A stretch of DNA of 64,000 nt from Rhodoferax sp. (GCF_018780565.1 NZ_JADMJN010000016.1:1-64000), one strand, 5' to 3'. Shown: positions 42,222-51,003, counted from the first letter of the stretch. The notes: generated by a model not told the origin, from the sequence alone. Numbers and translations are program-made.

Positions 42222-43631
42222 ATGACAAACCCTCGGACCGACCTTGCCGACTGCACAGCCTGCGAGCTATTGCAGCTCTACCGGACAGGCCAGGCTACAC
42301 CAGTTGATGCCACCCAGGCCGTGTTCAAACGCATTGACCAGCTGGACGGCAGACTCAACGCCTTTTGCCACACCGACCGCGCAGGCGCCGCGCAGGCTGC
42401 CGCACAAAGCAGGGACCGCTGGGCTCTTGGCAAGCCAATGGGGCCGCTCGACGGCGTGCCGGTTTCAATCAAGGACCTGATCCTGACCCGGGGCATGCCC
42501 ACCCTGCGCGGCAGCCGCACCGTGGACCCCCAACAAGCCTGGGACGTTGATGCACCGGCTACCGCACGGCTGCGCGAGGCTGGGGCGGTCATTCTGGGCA
42601 AGACCAACACACCCGAGTTCGGCTGCAAGGCTGAAACCAACTCTCCCCGCACCGGCATCACACGCAACCCATGGAACCTGGACAAAACCCCGGGAGGCTC
42701 TTCCGGTGGCACGGCCGCCGCCGTGGCCAGTGGCATGGGCCCAATCAGCGTCGGCACCGATGGCGCGGGCTCGGTGCGCATACCGGCCTCGTTTTGCGGC
42801 AACTTTGGCCTCAAGCCCAGCTTTGGCCGCGTGCCGGCCTACCCGCTGTCACCCATGGGCACCGTGGCGCATCTGGGGCCGCACAGCATGAGCGTGACCG
42901 ATGCAGCCCTGATGATGAATGTGCTCAAACAGCCCGATGCACGGGACTGGACCTCGCTGCCATTCGACGCAAGCGACTACACCATCGGACTCAACGACGG
43001 TATTCGCGGCCTCAAGATCGCCTACTCCCCCACGCTGGGTTTTGCCCGCAACGTGCATCCCGACGTGGCAGCTGCGGTCGAAGCAGCAGTTCGCCAGTTG
43101 CAAGCCCTGGGAGCCCATGTGGAGCAGATTGACCCCGGGTTTGAGGACCCGCTGGAGATTACCACCGGGCTGTGGTTCAGCGGCGCCTGGACGGTATGGA
43201 GCTCGCTGACCCCCGAACAGCAAGCCGTGGCCGACCCCGACTTCCGCGCCGAAGCCCTGCTTGGCGAAAAGATCACGGCGCTGGAACTGCAACGACTCAC
43301 CTTGCGCCGCGGCGCACTGGGCTCCCACATGCGCCAGTTCATGCAGCGCCATGACCTGCTGGTGACGCCTACCGTTGCCGTACCCGCTTTCGACGCCCGA
43401 CCTGCCGGACACTCCCCCATGGACTCGGCTACCATGCTGGGCTGGACGCCTTTCAGTTACCCCTTCAACCTCACACAACAACCTGCATGCACCATACCGT
43501 GCGGCTTGAGCCTTGACGGTTTGCCCATTGGCCTGCAAATTGTGGGGCCCATGTTTGGTGATGCACTGGTGCTGCGAGCGGCCCGCGCCTATGAAAGTAT
43601 TTGCCCCATTCCACGTCCAAGTCTGGACTGA
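42222..43631 (+). CDS. Amidase-signature hydrolase
   Basis: The 469-residue protein has the amidase triad K84 (VSIKDL), S160 (GGSSGG) and S184 (DGAGSVRIP), and the family-typical GKTNTPEFG and GNFGLKPSFGRVPAYP blocks. It is divergent from the first amidase, with 60 bases between starts. The two enzymes share the signature but differ in length and detail, so they are probably paralogues with different amide substrates. coaX follows after 18 bases. Confidence 0.9.
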   Translation: MTNPRTDLADCTACELLQLYRTGQATPVDATQAVFKRIDQLDGRLNAFCHTDRAGAAQAAAQSRDRWALGKPMGPLDGVPVSIKDLILTRGMPTLRGSRTVDPQQAWDVDAPATARLREAGAVILGKTNTPEFGCKAETNSPRTGITRNPWNLDKTPGGSSGGTAAAVASGMGPISVGTDGAGSVRIPASFCGNFGLKPSFGRVPAYPLSPMGTVAHLGPHSMSVTDAALMMNVLKQPDARDWTSLPFDASDYTIGLNDGIRGLKIAYSPTLGFARNVHPDVAAAVEAAVRQLQALGAHVEQIDPGFEDPLEITTGLWFSGAWTVWSSLTPEQQAVADPDFRAEALLGEKITALELQRLTLRRGALGSHMRQFMQRHDLLVTPTVAVPAFDARPAGHSPMDSATMLGWTPFSYPFNLTQQPACTIPCGLSLDGLPIGLQIVGPMFGDALVLRAARAYESICPIPRPSLD

Positions 43632-43649
43632 ACCGACAGGACACACACC

Positions 43650-44417
43650 ATGAGTTTTCTGGCCATTGATGCTGGCAACACCCGCCTGAAATGGGCGCTG
43701 TACGAGGCCCCCCGACCTGACTCCCCCCTTCTGGCGCAAGGCGCCGAGTTTCTCGAAAACATTGACAAGCTGGCCGAAGGCGCATGGGCCAGCCTGCCGG
43801 TCCCTGATCGCATGCTCGGGTGCATCGTGGCGGGCGATGCCATCAAACGCCGCGTCCAGGAACAGATGGAAATCTGGGATGTCCCACCTCAATGGGTTGT
43901 GTCAAGCTCAGCAGAGGCAGGCCTGACCAACGGTTACGACTATCCCGCGCGCCTGGGTGCCGACCGCTGGGTGGCCATGATCGGCGCCTGGCACCGCTCT
44001 TTGACCCAGGGTCCCGCGCGGCCTATGGTCGTGGTCATGGTGGGCACGGCGGTCACGGTGGAGGCGATTGACGCCAGCGGAAAATTCCTGGGTGGCCTGA
44101 TATTGCCCGGCCACGGCATCATGCTGCGCGCCCTGGAGTCCGGCACCGCCGGACTGCATGTGCCTACTGGCGAAGTGCGTGAATTCCCCACCAACACCAG
44201 CGACGCCCTCACCAGCGGCGGAACCTACGCCATTGCTGGCGCTGTGGAGCGCATGGTGCAACACGTGCGCGCCCACTGCAAAGCCGAGCCCAACTGCGTG
44301 ATGACCGGCGGCGCGGGCTGGAAGATGGCTCCCAGCATGTCCGTTCCGTTCGAATTGGTGGACAACCTGATTTTTGACGGCCTGCTGGAGATGGCGGCGC
44401 GCCGGTTTGCGACCTGA
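43650..44417 (+). CDS. coaX: Type III pantothenate kinase
   Basis: The 255-residue protein shows the CoaX pattern: DAGNTRLKWAL (residues 7-17), RLGADRWVAMIGA, the GTAVTVEAID block with GGLILPGHGIM and ESGTAGL, and a final GGAG (MTGGAGWKMAP). CoaX phosphorylates pantothenate at the first step of CoA synthesis and is of the ASKHA fold. Betaproteobacterial CoaX is often linked to birA; here it follows the amidase by 18 bases and no birA-like gene is seen. Confidence 0.93.
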   Translation: MSFLAIDAGNTRLKWALYEAPRPDSPLLAQGAEFLENIDKLAEGAWASLPVPDRMLGCIVAGDAIKRRVQEQMEIWDVPPQWVVSSSAEAGLTNGYDYPARLGADRWVAMIGAWHRSLTQGPARPMVVVMVGTAVTVEAIDASGKFLGGLILPGHGIMLRALESGTAGLHVPTGEVREFPTNTSDALTSGGTYAIAGAVERMVQHVRAHCKAEPNCVMTGGAGWKMAPSMSVPFELVDNLIFDGLLEMAARRFAT

Positions 44418-44418
44418 C

Positions 44419-45516
44419 TCAGGCGCCCAGGCCGTCCGCGGCCTGAAATAGCGCTTGGCGGGCCTGGCTGATGATCTGGCCTTTCCAGGCATCGGTATCG
44501 GTGTAGAAGGCGTCCATCATCTGCTGCCTGATTTCCCCGGCCTGCGCCGGCAAAGCTTCTGGATGGTTGTGAAGCCAGTGTTCTGCGCGCAGCGCCAGCA
44601 CCATCTCATTCATGGGCAAGGTGCCGTACTCCATGGCGATTCCGGTGTATTCAGCCTGAGGACACTCTTCGTAGATCGATGTCCACATGAGTCCGGTCAG
44701 AAAGGCCGAGGTCGACGAGCCGTCGTAGATTGAAGTCACCGGCGTGGCGCCCTGCCCACCCCACCACTGTCGGGCACGCGCCAGGGCGGCCGGGTCGTCC
44801 TGGCAGGCGAATATGCGTTCGCCCACACCACTGGGACCAAGACCCGTATGGAAATCAATCCAGGCAATGCTTTTTGCCCGGTGCCCATGGTGACGCAACA
44901 CCTGGCGAAGCGTCTGATTGCTCCAGGTCGGCGCCACGCCGCCAAAAAACAAGCCATCGGCAAACTCATGCTGGCCCCGCGTGACGCCGGCCTGGAAAGC
45001 ATCCATGCCATTCGTCGCGATGAAGTGAGCCACAGCCGCTGCATTGGCAGCATCCGGCGGCCAATGCCGGGGCAGAAGCAAAGGATGCAGCACGCGGTAG
45101 GCTTCGTTCACCGGCAGAGGCTTTGAGAAGTCCTGAAAATTCCGGTTCAAATCCACGTTTTCATGGGTCGTGCGACGCAAATGCGAAAAACCATAAGGGT
45201 TCAGCGCATGCACATAAAGCACCGCAACGCCCTGAGCCCGGGCCTTGTGCCGCCACGCCTGATCATGCAGCGCAAACACCTGCACGCCACTGCCGCAATA
45301 TCCCTCGACACCATGGCAGGCGCTGGAGAGAATCAGCAGTTTGTCGGCATCGGGCGCGCCATCAAGCACCACGTCCATGGCGAGTGCTTCGCCATCGCGG
45401 CCCGCCAATGGATGCACATTGGAAGTGACTTGCAGGCCGGCTTGGGCAGCAGCCTCCAGAAACTTGACCCGTGCCTGCGCGTAACGGGACGCAAACGCGT
45501 CAACGACGTTCATCAT
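44419..45516 (-). CDS. DUF2817 / M14-type carboxypeptidase-like protein
   Basis: The protein has 365 residues from the ATG at 45516. It resembles DUF2817, a group of M14-fold zinc carboxypeptidases and aspartoacylase relatives: SACHGVEGYCGSG, HALNPYGFSHLRRT, ENVDLNRNF and ARSIAWIDFHTGLGPSG are M14-like blocks. The start is the first of two adjacent ATGs; it lies 11 bases after the stop of the amidohydrolase gene, so both are translated together. Peptidase activity is likely but the substrate is not known. Confidence 0.87.
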   Translation of the reverse strand: MMNVVDAFASRYAQARVKFLEAAAQAGLQVTSNVHPLAGRDGEALAMDVVLDGAPDADKLLILSSACHGVEGYCGSGVQVFALHDQAWRHKARAQGVAVLYVHALNPYGFSHLRRTTHENVDLNRNFQDFSKPLPVNEAYRVLHPLLLPRHWPPDAANAAAVAHFIATNGMDAFQAGVTRGQHEFADGLFFGGVAPTWSNQTLRQVLRHHGHRAKSIAWIDFHTGLGPSGVGERIFACQDDPAALARARQWWGGQGATPVTSIYDGSSTSAFLTGLMWTSIYEECPQAEYTGIAMEYGTLPMNEMVLALRAEHWLHNHPEALPAQAGEIRQQMMDAFYTDTDAWKGQIISQARQALFQAADGLGA

Positions 45517-45527
45517 GTGGATCAGGC

Positions 45528-46721
45528 TCAGGCACCGTCTTTGAACCACTCCTCGGCCAGACGCACCCAGTAGGTGGCACCCAGGGGAATCAAATCATCG
45601 TTGAAGTCGTAACTCGGGTTGTGCAGCATGCAGGGGCCGCCGCCGTGACCCATCTCGCGGTGCGCACCGTCGCCATTGGCAATGAAACTGTAGCAACCCG
45701 GCTTGGCCAGCAGCATGTAGGAAAAATCTTCGGCGCCCATGGTGGGCTCCTGCACCGACACATTGCTTTCGCCAACGATGCTCACCATGACCTTGCGCGC
45801 AAACTCTGCCTCTTTGGCGGCGTTGATCGTGGGGGGGTAGTTGCGGTCGAACTGAAACTCGCAAACCATATCGAACGCGGCACAGGTGTGCTCGGCAATC
45901 TGCTTCATCCGCCGCTCAATCATGTCCAGCACATCCAGCGTAAAGGTCCGCACTGTGCCCTGCAGTTCGCAGCTGTCGGGAATGACGTTGGTGGCCTCGC
46001 CCGCATGGATCATCGTCACGGAAATCACACCCGCATCAATCGGTTTTTTGTTGCGACTGATGATGGTTTGAAAAGCCTGCACCATCTGGCAGGCCACGGG
46101 CACCGGGTCCAGGCCAGTGTGTGGCAAGGCAGCATGACCGCCTTTGCCGCGAATGGTGATCTTGAACTCATTGCTTGAGGCCATCACGGGACCGGGGCTG
46201 ACGGCGAATTTACCCACATCAGAACCTGGCCAGTTGTGCATGCCAAACACAGCTTCCATGGGATATTTTTCAAACAAGCCATCCTTGATCATCTCGCGCG
46301 CGCCACCGCCACCCTCTTCGGCAGGCTGAAAGATCAGATACACCGTGCCGTCAAAATTCCGGTGCTTTGCAAGGTGCTGGGCCGCCGCCAGCAGCATGGC
46401 GGTATGCCCGTCATGGCCGCAGGAGTGCATTTTCCCAGGGTGCTGGCTGGTGTGACTGAAGGTATTGAACTCCTGCATCGGCAGGGCATCCATATCGGCC
46501 CGCAAGCCAATGGCCCGCTCGGAAGTGCCATTTTTGACGATGCCCACAACGCCTGTTTTGCCCATGCCTTGATGAATGGGAATGCCCCACTCGGTCAGCT
46601 TTTGCGCTACGACCTCGGCCGTGCGAACCTCCTCAAAACAAAGTTCAGGGTGCGCGTGGATATCCCGGCGAATGGCTGCAATGCCCGCTGCCTGCGTAAC
46701 GATCGAATCTATGATTTTCAT
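45528..46721 (-). CDS. M20-family amidohydrolase (hippurate-hydrolase-like)
   Basis: The 397-residue protein is a metal-dependent amidohydrolase of the M20D type: DIHAHPELCFEE, GLRADMDALPM, HSCGHDGHTAMLLAAA (metal ligands Cys/His), FQPAEEGGGGA, and MGAEDFSYML near the end. These enzymes hydrolyse N-acyl amino acids such as hippurate or indole-acetyl amino acids, or deacetylate diaminopimelate precursors. It is the first gene of a two-gene operon with DUF2817, suggesting successive cleavage of a conjugated peptide or amide. Confidence 0.93.
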   Translation of the reverse strand: MKIIDSIVTQAAGIAAIRRDIHAHPELCFEEVRTAEVVAQKLTEWGIPIHQGMGKTGVVGIVKNGTSERAIGLRADMDALPMQEFNTFSHTSQHPGKMHSCGHDGHTAMLLAAAQHLAKHRNFDGTVYLIFQPAEEGGGGAREMIKDGLFEKYPMEAVFGMHNWPGSDVGKFAVSPGPVMASSNEFKITIRGKGGHAALPHTGLDPVPVACQMVQAFQTIISRNKKPIDAGVISVTMIHAGEATNVIPDSCELQGTVRTFTLDVLDMIERRMKQIAEHTCAAFDMVCEFQFDRNYPPTINAAKEAEFARKVMVSIVGESNVSVQEPTMGAEDFSYMLLAKPGCYSFIANGDGAHREMGHGGGPCMLHNPSYDFNDDLIPLGATYWVRLAEEWFKDGA

Positions 46722-46818
46722 GGCTGCTCCTGGTCCCCGAGTCTATAACTAAGCAGAGAAACATGCCATTCAGGGTCTTGCGCCAGAATGGAGCCACCTA
46801 TCACACACTACCCCGCCC

Positions 46819-48915
46819 ATGAACGCAACGACCGACCAGCCGGCCAAGGATACACACACCCAGGTGCTGGGCGCCTGCCCGCATGATTGCCCGGATACCT
46901 GCTCCATGGTGACCACCGTTGTCGGGGGCATTGCCATCAAGGTTCAAGGCAATCCTGAGCATCCCCATACGGATGGCGCGCTGTGCACCAAAGTATCCCG
47001 CTACACCGAGCGCACCTACCACCCGGAACGCATCCTGCATCCGCTGAAAAGAGTGGGGGCAAAAGGTTCAGGCCAGTTCGAGCGGGTAAGCTGGGAGGCC
47101 GCGTTGTACGACATCGCGTCCCGACTCACCTCGATTGCCAGCCGTGGCGCGGATGCGGCGCAAGCCATTCTTCCCTACAGTTATGCGGGCACCATGGGCC
47201 TGGTACAAAGCGAAAGCATCGCGGCGCGCTTCTTCCACAAGCTGGGGGCCTCTTTGCTCGATCGCACCATCTGCGCCTCGGCCGGCGCCGAGGGCTTGAC
47301 CCACACTCTTGGCGGCAAAGTTGGCATGCGGGTGGAGTTTTTTGCCGAATCGAAACTCATCATCATCTGGGGTGGCAACTCGATCGCCAGCAATCTGCAC
47401 TTCTGGCGCTATGCGCAAATCGCCAAACGCAACGGTGCCAAACTGATTTGCATCGATCCCCGCCGAAGCGAGACTGCTGAAAAATGCCATGAACATATTG
47501 CACTGCTGCCCGGCACAGACGGCGCACTGGCACTGGCGCTGATGCACGAACTCATCAAGCACAACTGGCTGGATCACGACTACCTGAGGCAGCACACGCT
47601 GGGCTGGGATTTGCTGCGCGAGCGCGCGATGCAGTGGCCACCAGAGCGCGCCGCCCAGGTGTGCGGCATCTTGCCGGAGCAGATCCGTTCATTGGCCCGG
47701 GATTACGGCACCTGCGCTGCCAGCGGGCAAGCCACCGCCATCCGCATGAACTACGGGCTGCAACGGGCGCACGGTGGGGGCAACACCGTGCGCCTGATTG
47801 CGTCCTTGCCCGCGCTCACAGGCGCATGGCGCAGCCGCGCGGGCGGCGTACTGCTCTCCTGCTCAGGCATGTTCCCGGTCAATCGCTCGGGCCTGCAAAG
47901 GCCCGATTTTCTCCCGTCAAATGTGCCGCGCACCATCAACATGAGCACCATTGGCGATGACCTGCTGCGCACAAGCAGTGCCGAATTTGGTCCGGCCATA
48001 GAGGCACTGATTGTCTACAACAGCAATCCGGTGGCTGTGGCCCCCGAGTCCGCCAAAGTGGTGCAGGGCTTCTCAAGGGAAGACCTCTTCACCGTTGTGC
48101 TCGAACATTTCCAGACCGATACAGCCGACTATGCGGACTACATCCTGCCCGCCACGACACAGCTGGAGCATTGGGATGTGCATGCGAGCTATGGGCACAC
48201 CGACGCCCTGCTCAACCGGCCCGCCATTGCCCCACTTGGCGAGGCCAAACCCAACACGCAAATTTTTCGTGAGCTGGCCGCGCACATGGGCTACGACGAG
48301 CCGGCATTTTCAGAGGATGATTTGAGCTTGTGTCGTCTGGCCTATGGGGATCGGATCGATTTCCAAACGCTCATGGACCAAGGATTTGCCCCATTGATGG
48401 CGCCACAGGCACCATTCGCCGACGGCAACTTCCCGACGCCGTCGGGAAAGTGCGAATTCTTCAGCGCGCGGCTCGCTGCGCGTGGCTTGGACGGCCTGCC
48501 GGACTACGTGCCCAATCATGAAGCATCGAACACATCCACTACCTATCCGCTGGCCATGATCTCCCCGCCGGCCCGCAATTTCCTGAACTCCAGCTTTGTG
48601 AATGTGAAAAGCCTGCGCGACATTGAGGGCGAACCGCTGCTGGAGATGCACGCGGAGGATGCGCATGCGCGCGGCATAAAGACGGGCGAAGTGGTGCGGG
48701 TATTCAATCAGCGTGGAAGCTACCGCTGCAAAGTGAAAGTCTCACCGCGTGCACGTGCAGGCGTTGTCAATGGGCTTGGCATTTGGTGGCGCAAGCTCGG
48801 CCTGGATGGAACGAATGTGAATCAGCTAACCAGCCAAAAGCTCACCGACCTGGGCCGCGCTCCGACTTTTTATGACTGCCTCGTAGAGGTTGAGTCGGAT
48901 CGGCTGAAGACTTGA
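46819..48915 (+). CDS. Molybdopterin oxidoreductase
   Basis: The 698-residue protein is of the prokaryotic molybdopterin-oxidoreductase family. The [4Fe-4S] motif C20-x3-C24-x3-C28-x27-C56 (CPHDCPDTC and GALC) is intact, followed by the Mo-bis-MGD domains (YSYAGTMGLVQSES; CIDPRRSETAEKC; LEHWDVHASYGHTDALLNRP). The protein lacks a Tat signal, so it is probably cytosolic. Its stop at 48915 is immediately followed by an IS3-type remnant. Start at 46819 follows no strong site. Substrate unknown. Confidence 0.9.
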   Translation: MNATTDQPAKDTHTQVLGACPHDCPDTCSMVTTVVGGIAIKVQGNPEHPHTDGALCTKVSRYTERTYHPERILHPLKRVGAKGSGQFERVSWEAALYDIASRLTSIASRGADAAQAILPYSYAGTMGLVQSESIAARFFHKLGASLLDRTICASAGAEGLTHTLGGKVGMRVEFFAESKLIIIWGGNSIASNLHFWRYAQIAKRNGAKLICIDPRRSETAEKCHEHIALLPGTDGALALALMHELIKHNWLDHDYLRQHTLGWDLLRERAMQWPPERAAQVCGILPEQIRSLARDYGTCAASGQATAIRMNYGLQRAHGGGNTVRLIASLPALTGAWRSRAGGVLLSCSGMFPVNRSGLQRPDFLPSNVPRTINMSTIGDDLLRTSSAEFGPAIEALIVYNSNPVAVAPESAKVVQGFSREDLFTVVLEHFQTDTADYADYILPATTQLEHWDVHASYGHTDALLNRPAIAPLGEAKPNTQIFRELAAHMGYDEPAFSEDDLSLCRLAYGDRIDFQTLMDQGFAPLMAPQAPFADGNFPTPSGKCEFFSARLAARGLDGLPDYVPNHEASNTSTTYPLAMISPPARNFLNSSFVNVKSLRDIEGEPLLEMHAEDAHARGIKTGEVVRVFNQRGSYRCKVKVSPRARAGVVNGLGIWWRKLGLDGTNVNQLTSQKLTDLGRAPTFYDCLVEVESDRLKT

Positions 48916-49103
48916 ACGACATTGCCGACTACATCGTGAGCGTCTACAACAGCCAGCGGCTGCACTCCAAACTGGGCAACTTGCCACCCAATGCATTCGA
49001 GCAGAGCCGGACCTCGCACCCACCTGCCAACACCCCTATTCCGGCATTCTGTTCACTGATTACTCTTTCAACTCTCGCGCTTTCATCATCCGCCACACCC
49101 TGA
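48903..49103 (+). pseudogene. IS3-family transposase remnant (OrfB C-terminus)
   Basis: Frame 48903-49103 encodes DIADYIVSVYNSQRLHSKLG followed by NLPPNAFE, the diagnostic C-terminal end of IS3-family OrfB (DDE integrase). Only about 30 conserved residues remain, then unrelated sequence. It overlaps the oxidoreductase stop codon in a different frame, so a former IS insertion left its 3' end at or near that gene's end. The overlap suggests the insertion may have replaced the original 3' end of the oxidoreductase. Confidence 0.8.
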
Positions 49104-49290
49104 GCGCCAGAAGAACCATCGGTGCCACGTGATAAAGCAGATCAAATATGTCGATTGGCCGGGTCAGTGTGCCTTGCAACAACATGCGCACCTTCTCCAC
49201 CAGATGGGGCTCCGGAGTAATCGGGGCAACCGCCATCCATGCAGCTACCAGAATGAGCAAGTAAAGGGGAATCCGATCCAGCCAACGCAT
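49060..49290 (-). CDS. Small two-helix membrane protein (RND-transporter-named family)
   Basis: The 76-residue protein begins MRWLDRIPLYLLILVAAWMAV, then PITPEPHLVEKVRMLLQGTL and a second helix (LLYHVAPMVLLALRVW). This is a recurrent small inner-membrane protein family sometimes called RND transporter in databases, without evidence of transport. GGAGATATAT precedes the ATG. Its 3' end overlaps the IS3 remnant on the other strand. Confidence 0.8.
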   Translation of the reverse strand: MRWLDRIPLYLLILVAAWMAVAPITPEPHLVEKVRMLLQGTLTRPIDIFDLLYHVAPMVLLALRVWRMMKARELKE

Positions 49291-49372
49291 ATATCTCCTC
49301 CATTTTCACCCACACCGAACCCGTCGGACTTCCCAACGGCTATGCCTAATGCGTTTTCAACGCCGGAAAGCA

Positions 49373-49400
49373 AAAAGCCCATCGCAATGGACGGGCTTTT
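49373..49400 (-). terminator. Terminator downstream of tRNA-Gly
   Basis: AAAAGCCC (49373-49380) and GGGCTTTT (49393-49400) form an 8-bp stem with a 12-base loop and T-runs in both directions. It lies 21 bases beyond the tRNA 3' end. Confidence 0.8.
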
Positions 49401-49421
49401 GTGCATATCGAATCCTATGGA

Positions 49422-49493
49422 GCGGGAAAAGAGGCTCGAACTCTCGACCTATACCTTGGCAAGGTATCGCTCTACCAACTGAGCTATTCCCGC
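49422..49493 (-). tRNA. tRNA-Gly (anticodon GCC)
   Basis: The 72-nt cloverleaf is complete: acceptor stem GCGGGAA/TTCCCGC, D-arm GCTCAGTTGGTAGAGC, anticodon stem ATACC/GGTAT with loop TTGCCAA, variable AGGTC, and T-arm with TTCGAGC. The anticodon is GCC. CCA is not encoded. The 3' end faces left, away from the accessory DNA on the right. Confidence 0.97.
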
Positions 49494-49517
49494 ATGTGAC
49501 CACCAAGGTGGTCAAAG

Positions 49518-49539
49518 AAAAACCCATCACAGGGATGGG
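49518..49539 (-). terminator. Terminator of the tRNA-Phe-like fragment
   Basis: CCCATC-loop-GATGGG (49523-49539) followed by five T on the minus strand. It lies 11 bases past the tRNA-like 3' end at 49550, in the position expected after a real tRNA gene, which supports the idea that a complete tRNA once stood here. Confidence 0.7.
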
Positions 49540-49549
49540 CAATTCAATT

Positions 49550-49572
49550 TGGTGGCCTGGGGCTGAATCGAA
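49550..49572 (-). other. tRNA-Phe-like 3' end fragment, presumed attachment-site remnant
   Basis: Read on the minus strand, the 23 bases run from the T-loop TTCGATTC to GGCCACCA. By memory this differs at only two positions from the end of betaproteobacterial tRNA-Phe (TTCGATTCCGCCCC... then GGCCACCA). No D-arm, anticodon or 5' acceptor strand precedes it. Such displaced 3' ends are left when an element integrates into the 3' half of a tRNA gene. The chromosome/element junction is therefore placed here. Confidence 0.7.
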
Positions 49573-49743
49573 AAACCCGCCCAAAGCCTTATCAATACTT
49601 ACATTCTAAAACGTCGCAGTTTCTTGGGTACACGTTTGGGTACACCAGACTTCGATTCCTAAATTATACAGGCTTGAATTGCGTCTTCTGTCCTTCGGAC
49701 GCTCATTTTTTACAAGCTGGTCAGCAGTTGACCCGTCACAAGA
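49573..49743. other. Element-end region with TTGGGTACAC tandem repeat
   Basis: TTGGGTACAC occurs at 49624-49633 and 49636-49645, 12 bp apart, 52-95 bases inside the presumed junction. Short tandem repeats of this kind near tRNA ends are typical arm-type binding sites of tyrosine integrases. No gene is seen in the stretch. Confidence 0.5.
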
Positions 49744-50466
49744 TCAGCCAAAATTACCGATTCGCTCTTTTTCGAACAATCGCGGGTTAGAGAGAGCGTA
49801 GCTCGCTCCGCTTCTACGGAAATACACACCGGCAGCGAATGCAATGCGCCACCCAGCGCGACGCGCGCGGGTACCGTACATTTCCAGATTTCCGACATTG
49901 GCGTGATTGGCGAGCTCCAGTAGCGCAGACCACTTGGCTCGGTCATTCGACAGCGCATATGGCTCAATGCCCCTTAGCAGTCGAACCTCTTCATCGAAGG
50001 AAAGATTGCTGAATAGCAGCACACGCGGTAAGCGCACCGCCTGTCCCTGCAACAGGAACTCACAATCCGTGTAGCTCACTGCCTGCCAGATGAACCGCGA
50101 AGCCTTGCGCGAAAAGCCGCCCTCCGGGCTTAGGTATTTCACCTCAAGTCCAATTGGACCTGGCTTGAAATCGTGTGCGATGAGATGACTCTTTGGCTGC
50201 AGCACGTAGTCAAATTTGACCGCAGCACCGCTGACAAGATGTCGGCCCGGCACCTCCCTCCAAATCTCGAAGTCTTCTTCGATCCAAGTGTCGAGCCAAG
50301 CGCGTAGTTCTATCTCAGACGTGAACTTCTCAAATGGCTGCGCCTGAGGGTCAGCAAATGCATTGGCGTGCCGCTGCAAGTGTTCAATGATGAAGGGGTG
50401 TCGGTGCTGCCATCCAAGAACACTCAGTGCCTGAACGACGCGGTCCAGTGCCGCGCGGACGCGCAT
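49744..50466 (-). CDS. Unknown protein with PD-(D/E)xK nuclease-like signature
   Basis: The 240-residue protein is not a family I can name. Residues 86-128 show a D...ExK...Q pattern (KFDYVLQ, D86; GLEVKY, E108 and K110; IWQAVSYTDCEF, Q128), the layout of PD-(D/E)xK nucleases, which occur in restriction and defence systems. The flanking region is helical (SEIELRAWLDTWIEEDFEIW). It overlaps the preceding gene's 3' end by 43 bases, so both are translated together. It has lower GC than the chromosome and lies next to the presumed junction. Nuclease activity is inference. Confidence 0.65.
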   Translation of the reverse strand: MRVRAALDRVVQALSVLGWQHRHPFIIEHLQRHANAFADPQAQPFEKFTSEIELRAWLDTWIEEDFEIWREVPGRHLVSGAAVKFDYVLQPKSHLIAHDFKPGPIGLEVKYLSPEGGFSRKASRFIWQAVSYTDCEFLLQGQAVRLPRVLLFSNLSFDEEVRLLRGIEPYALSNDRAKWSALLELANHANVGNLEMYGTRARRAGWRIAFAAGVYFRRSGASYALSNPRLFEKERIGNFG

Positions 50467-50831
50467 TTAGCCATGTCAACCTTTCGGTCAGCTTCCGCTA
50501 CAAGGCGGGTTGCGTCCGGATCCAGTATTTCCTGAATCTTGCCGTTGACATCTTTTAGCTCAGCGTACCAAACCCGCATACCCTCACGTCGAATACTTCC
50601 AATAGACTCGTCGAACGCGGGCGCTTCGTTATCTCGCAACAGCAGCACTGACGAAGCCTTGGATAACGGGCCACCCCGTTGATCGCCGCAGACCTGACAC
50701 TGCTTTACGTAGTGCCGATGTCCGCCCGCGACAACACGAGTGCGTACTTGCAACTGAGGCTCGCAATCGTGCGGCTCGATGCTCACGGCGAGCAGTTCTT
50801 CTTTGCGTGCAAATAACTCGTTTAAGTCCAT
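50424..50831 (-). CDS. Unknown protein with zinc-ribbon-like QCQVCG motif
   Basis: The 135-residue protein contains CEPQ...HYVKQCQVCGDQRGGPLSK (residues 24-58), a pattern of paired Cys/His residues like that of HNH-associated or zinc-ribbon proteins seen with restriction genes. The remainder is acidic and helical (IQEILDPDATRLVAEADRKVDMAK). It is upstream of, and overlaps, the PD-(D/E)xK-like gene on the minus strand. The pair looks like a small defence or restriction module. It is the first leftward gene after the palindrome cluster. Confidence 0.6.
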   Translation of the reverse strand: MDLNELFARKEELLAVSIEPHDCEPQLQVRTRVVAGGHRHYVKQCQVCGDQRGGPLSKASSVLLLRDNEAPAFDESIGSIRREGMRVWYAELKDVNGKIQEILDPDATRLVAEADRKVDMAKCASARHWTASFRH

Positions 50832-51003
50832 GATCGGTCAGTTGTCATTGGCAACGATTTTGGCCAAGCAGCACTCGCCAGTACGGCAAAACGGAGCATG
50901 CCAATCAGCCGCCAGGCAAGCACTTGATCCAGGAAACGTGCTTCTGGTCTTCTGGAATGGGCCTTGCACGCGGAACAATAACATCTAAAACTATATTTAG
51001 CAG

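Noticed and set aside
49422..49493. tRNA-Gly as the integration target of the element on the right
   Set aside because: The tRNA is complete and its 3' end faces the chromosome on the left, whereas integration normally uses the 3' end. The tRNA-Phe-like fragment fits better.
49690..49720. CATTTTTTAC as a Tn4371-type attachment site
   Set aside because: It resembles the TTTTTCAT-type core only loosely, and no matching partner can be examined within the window.
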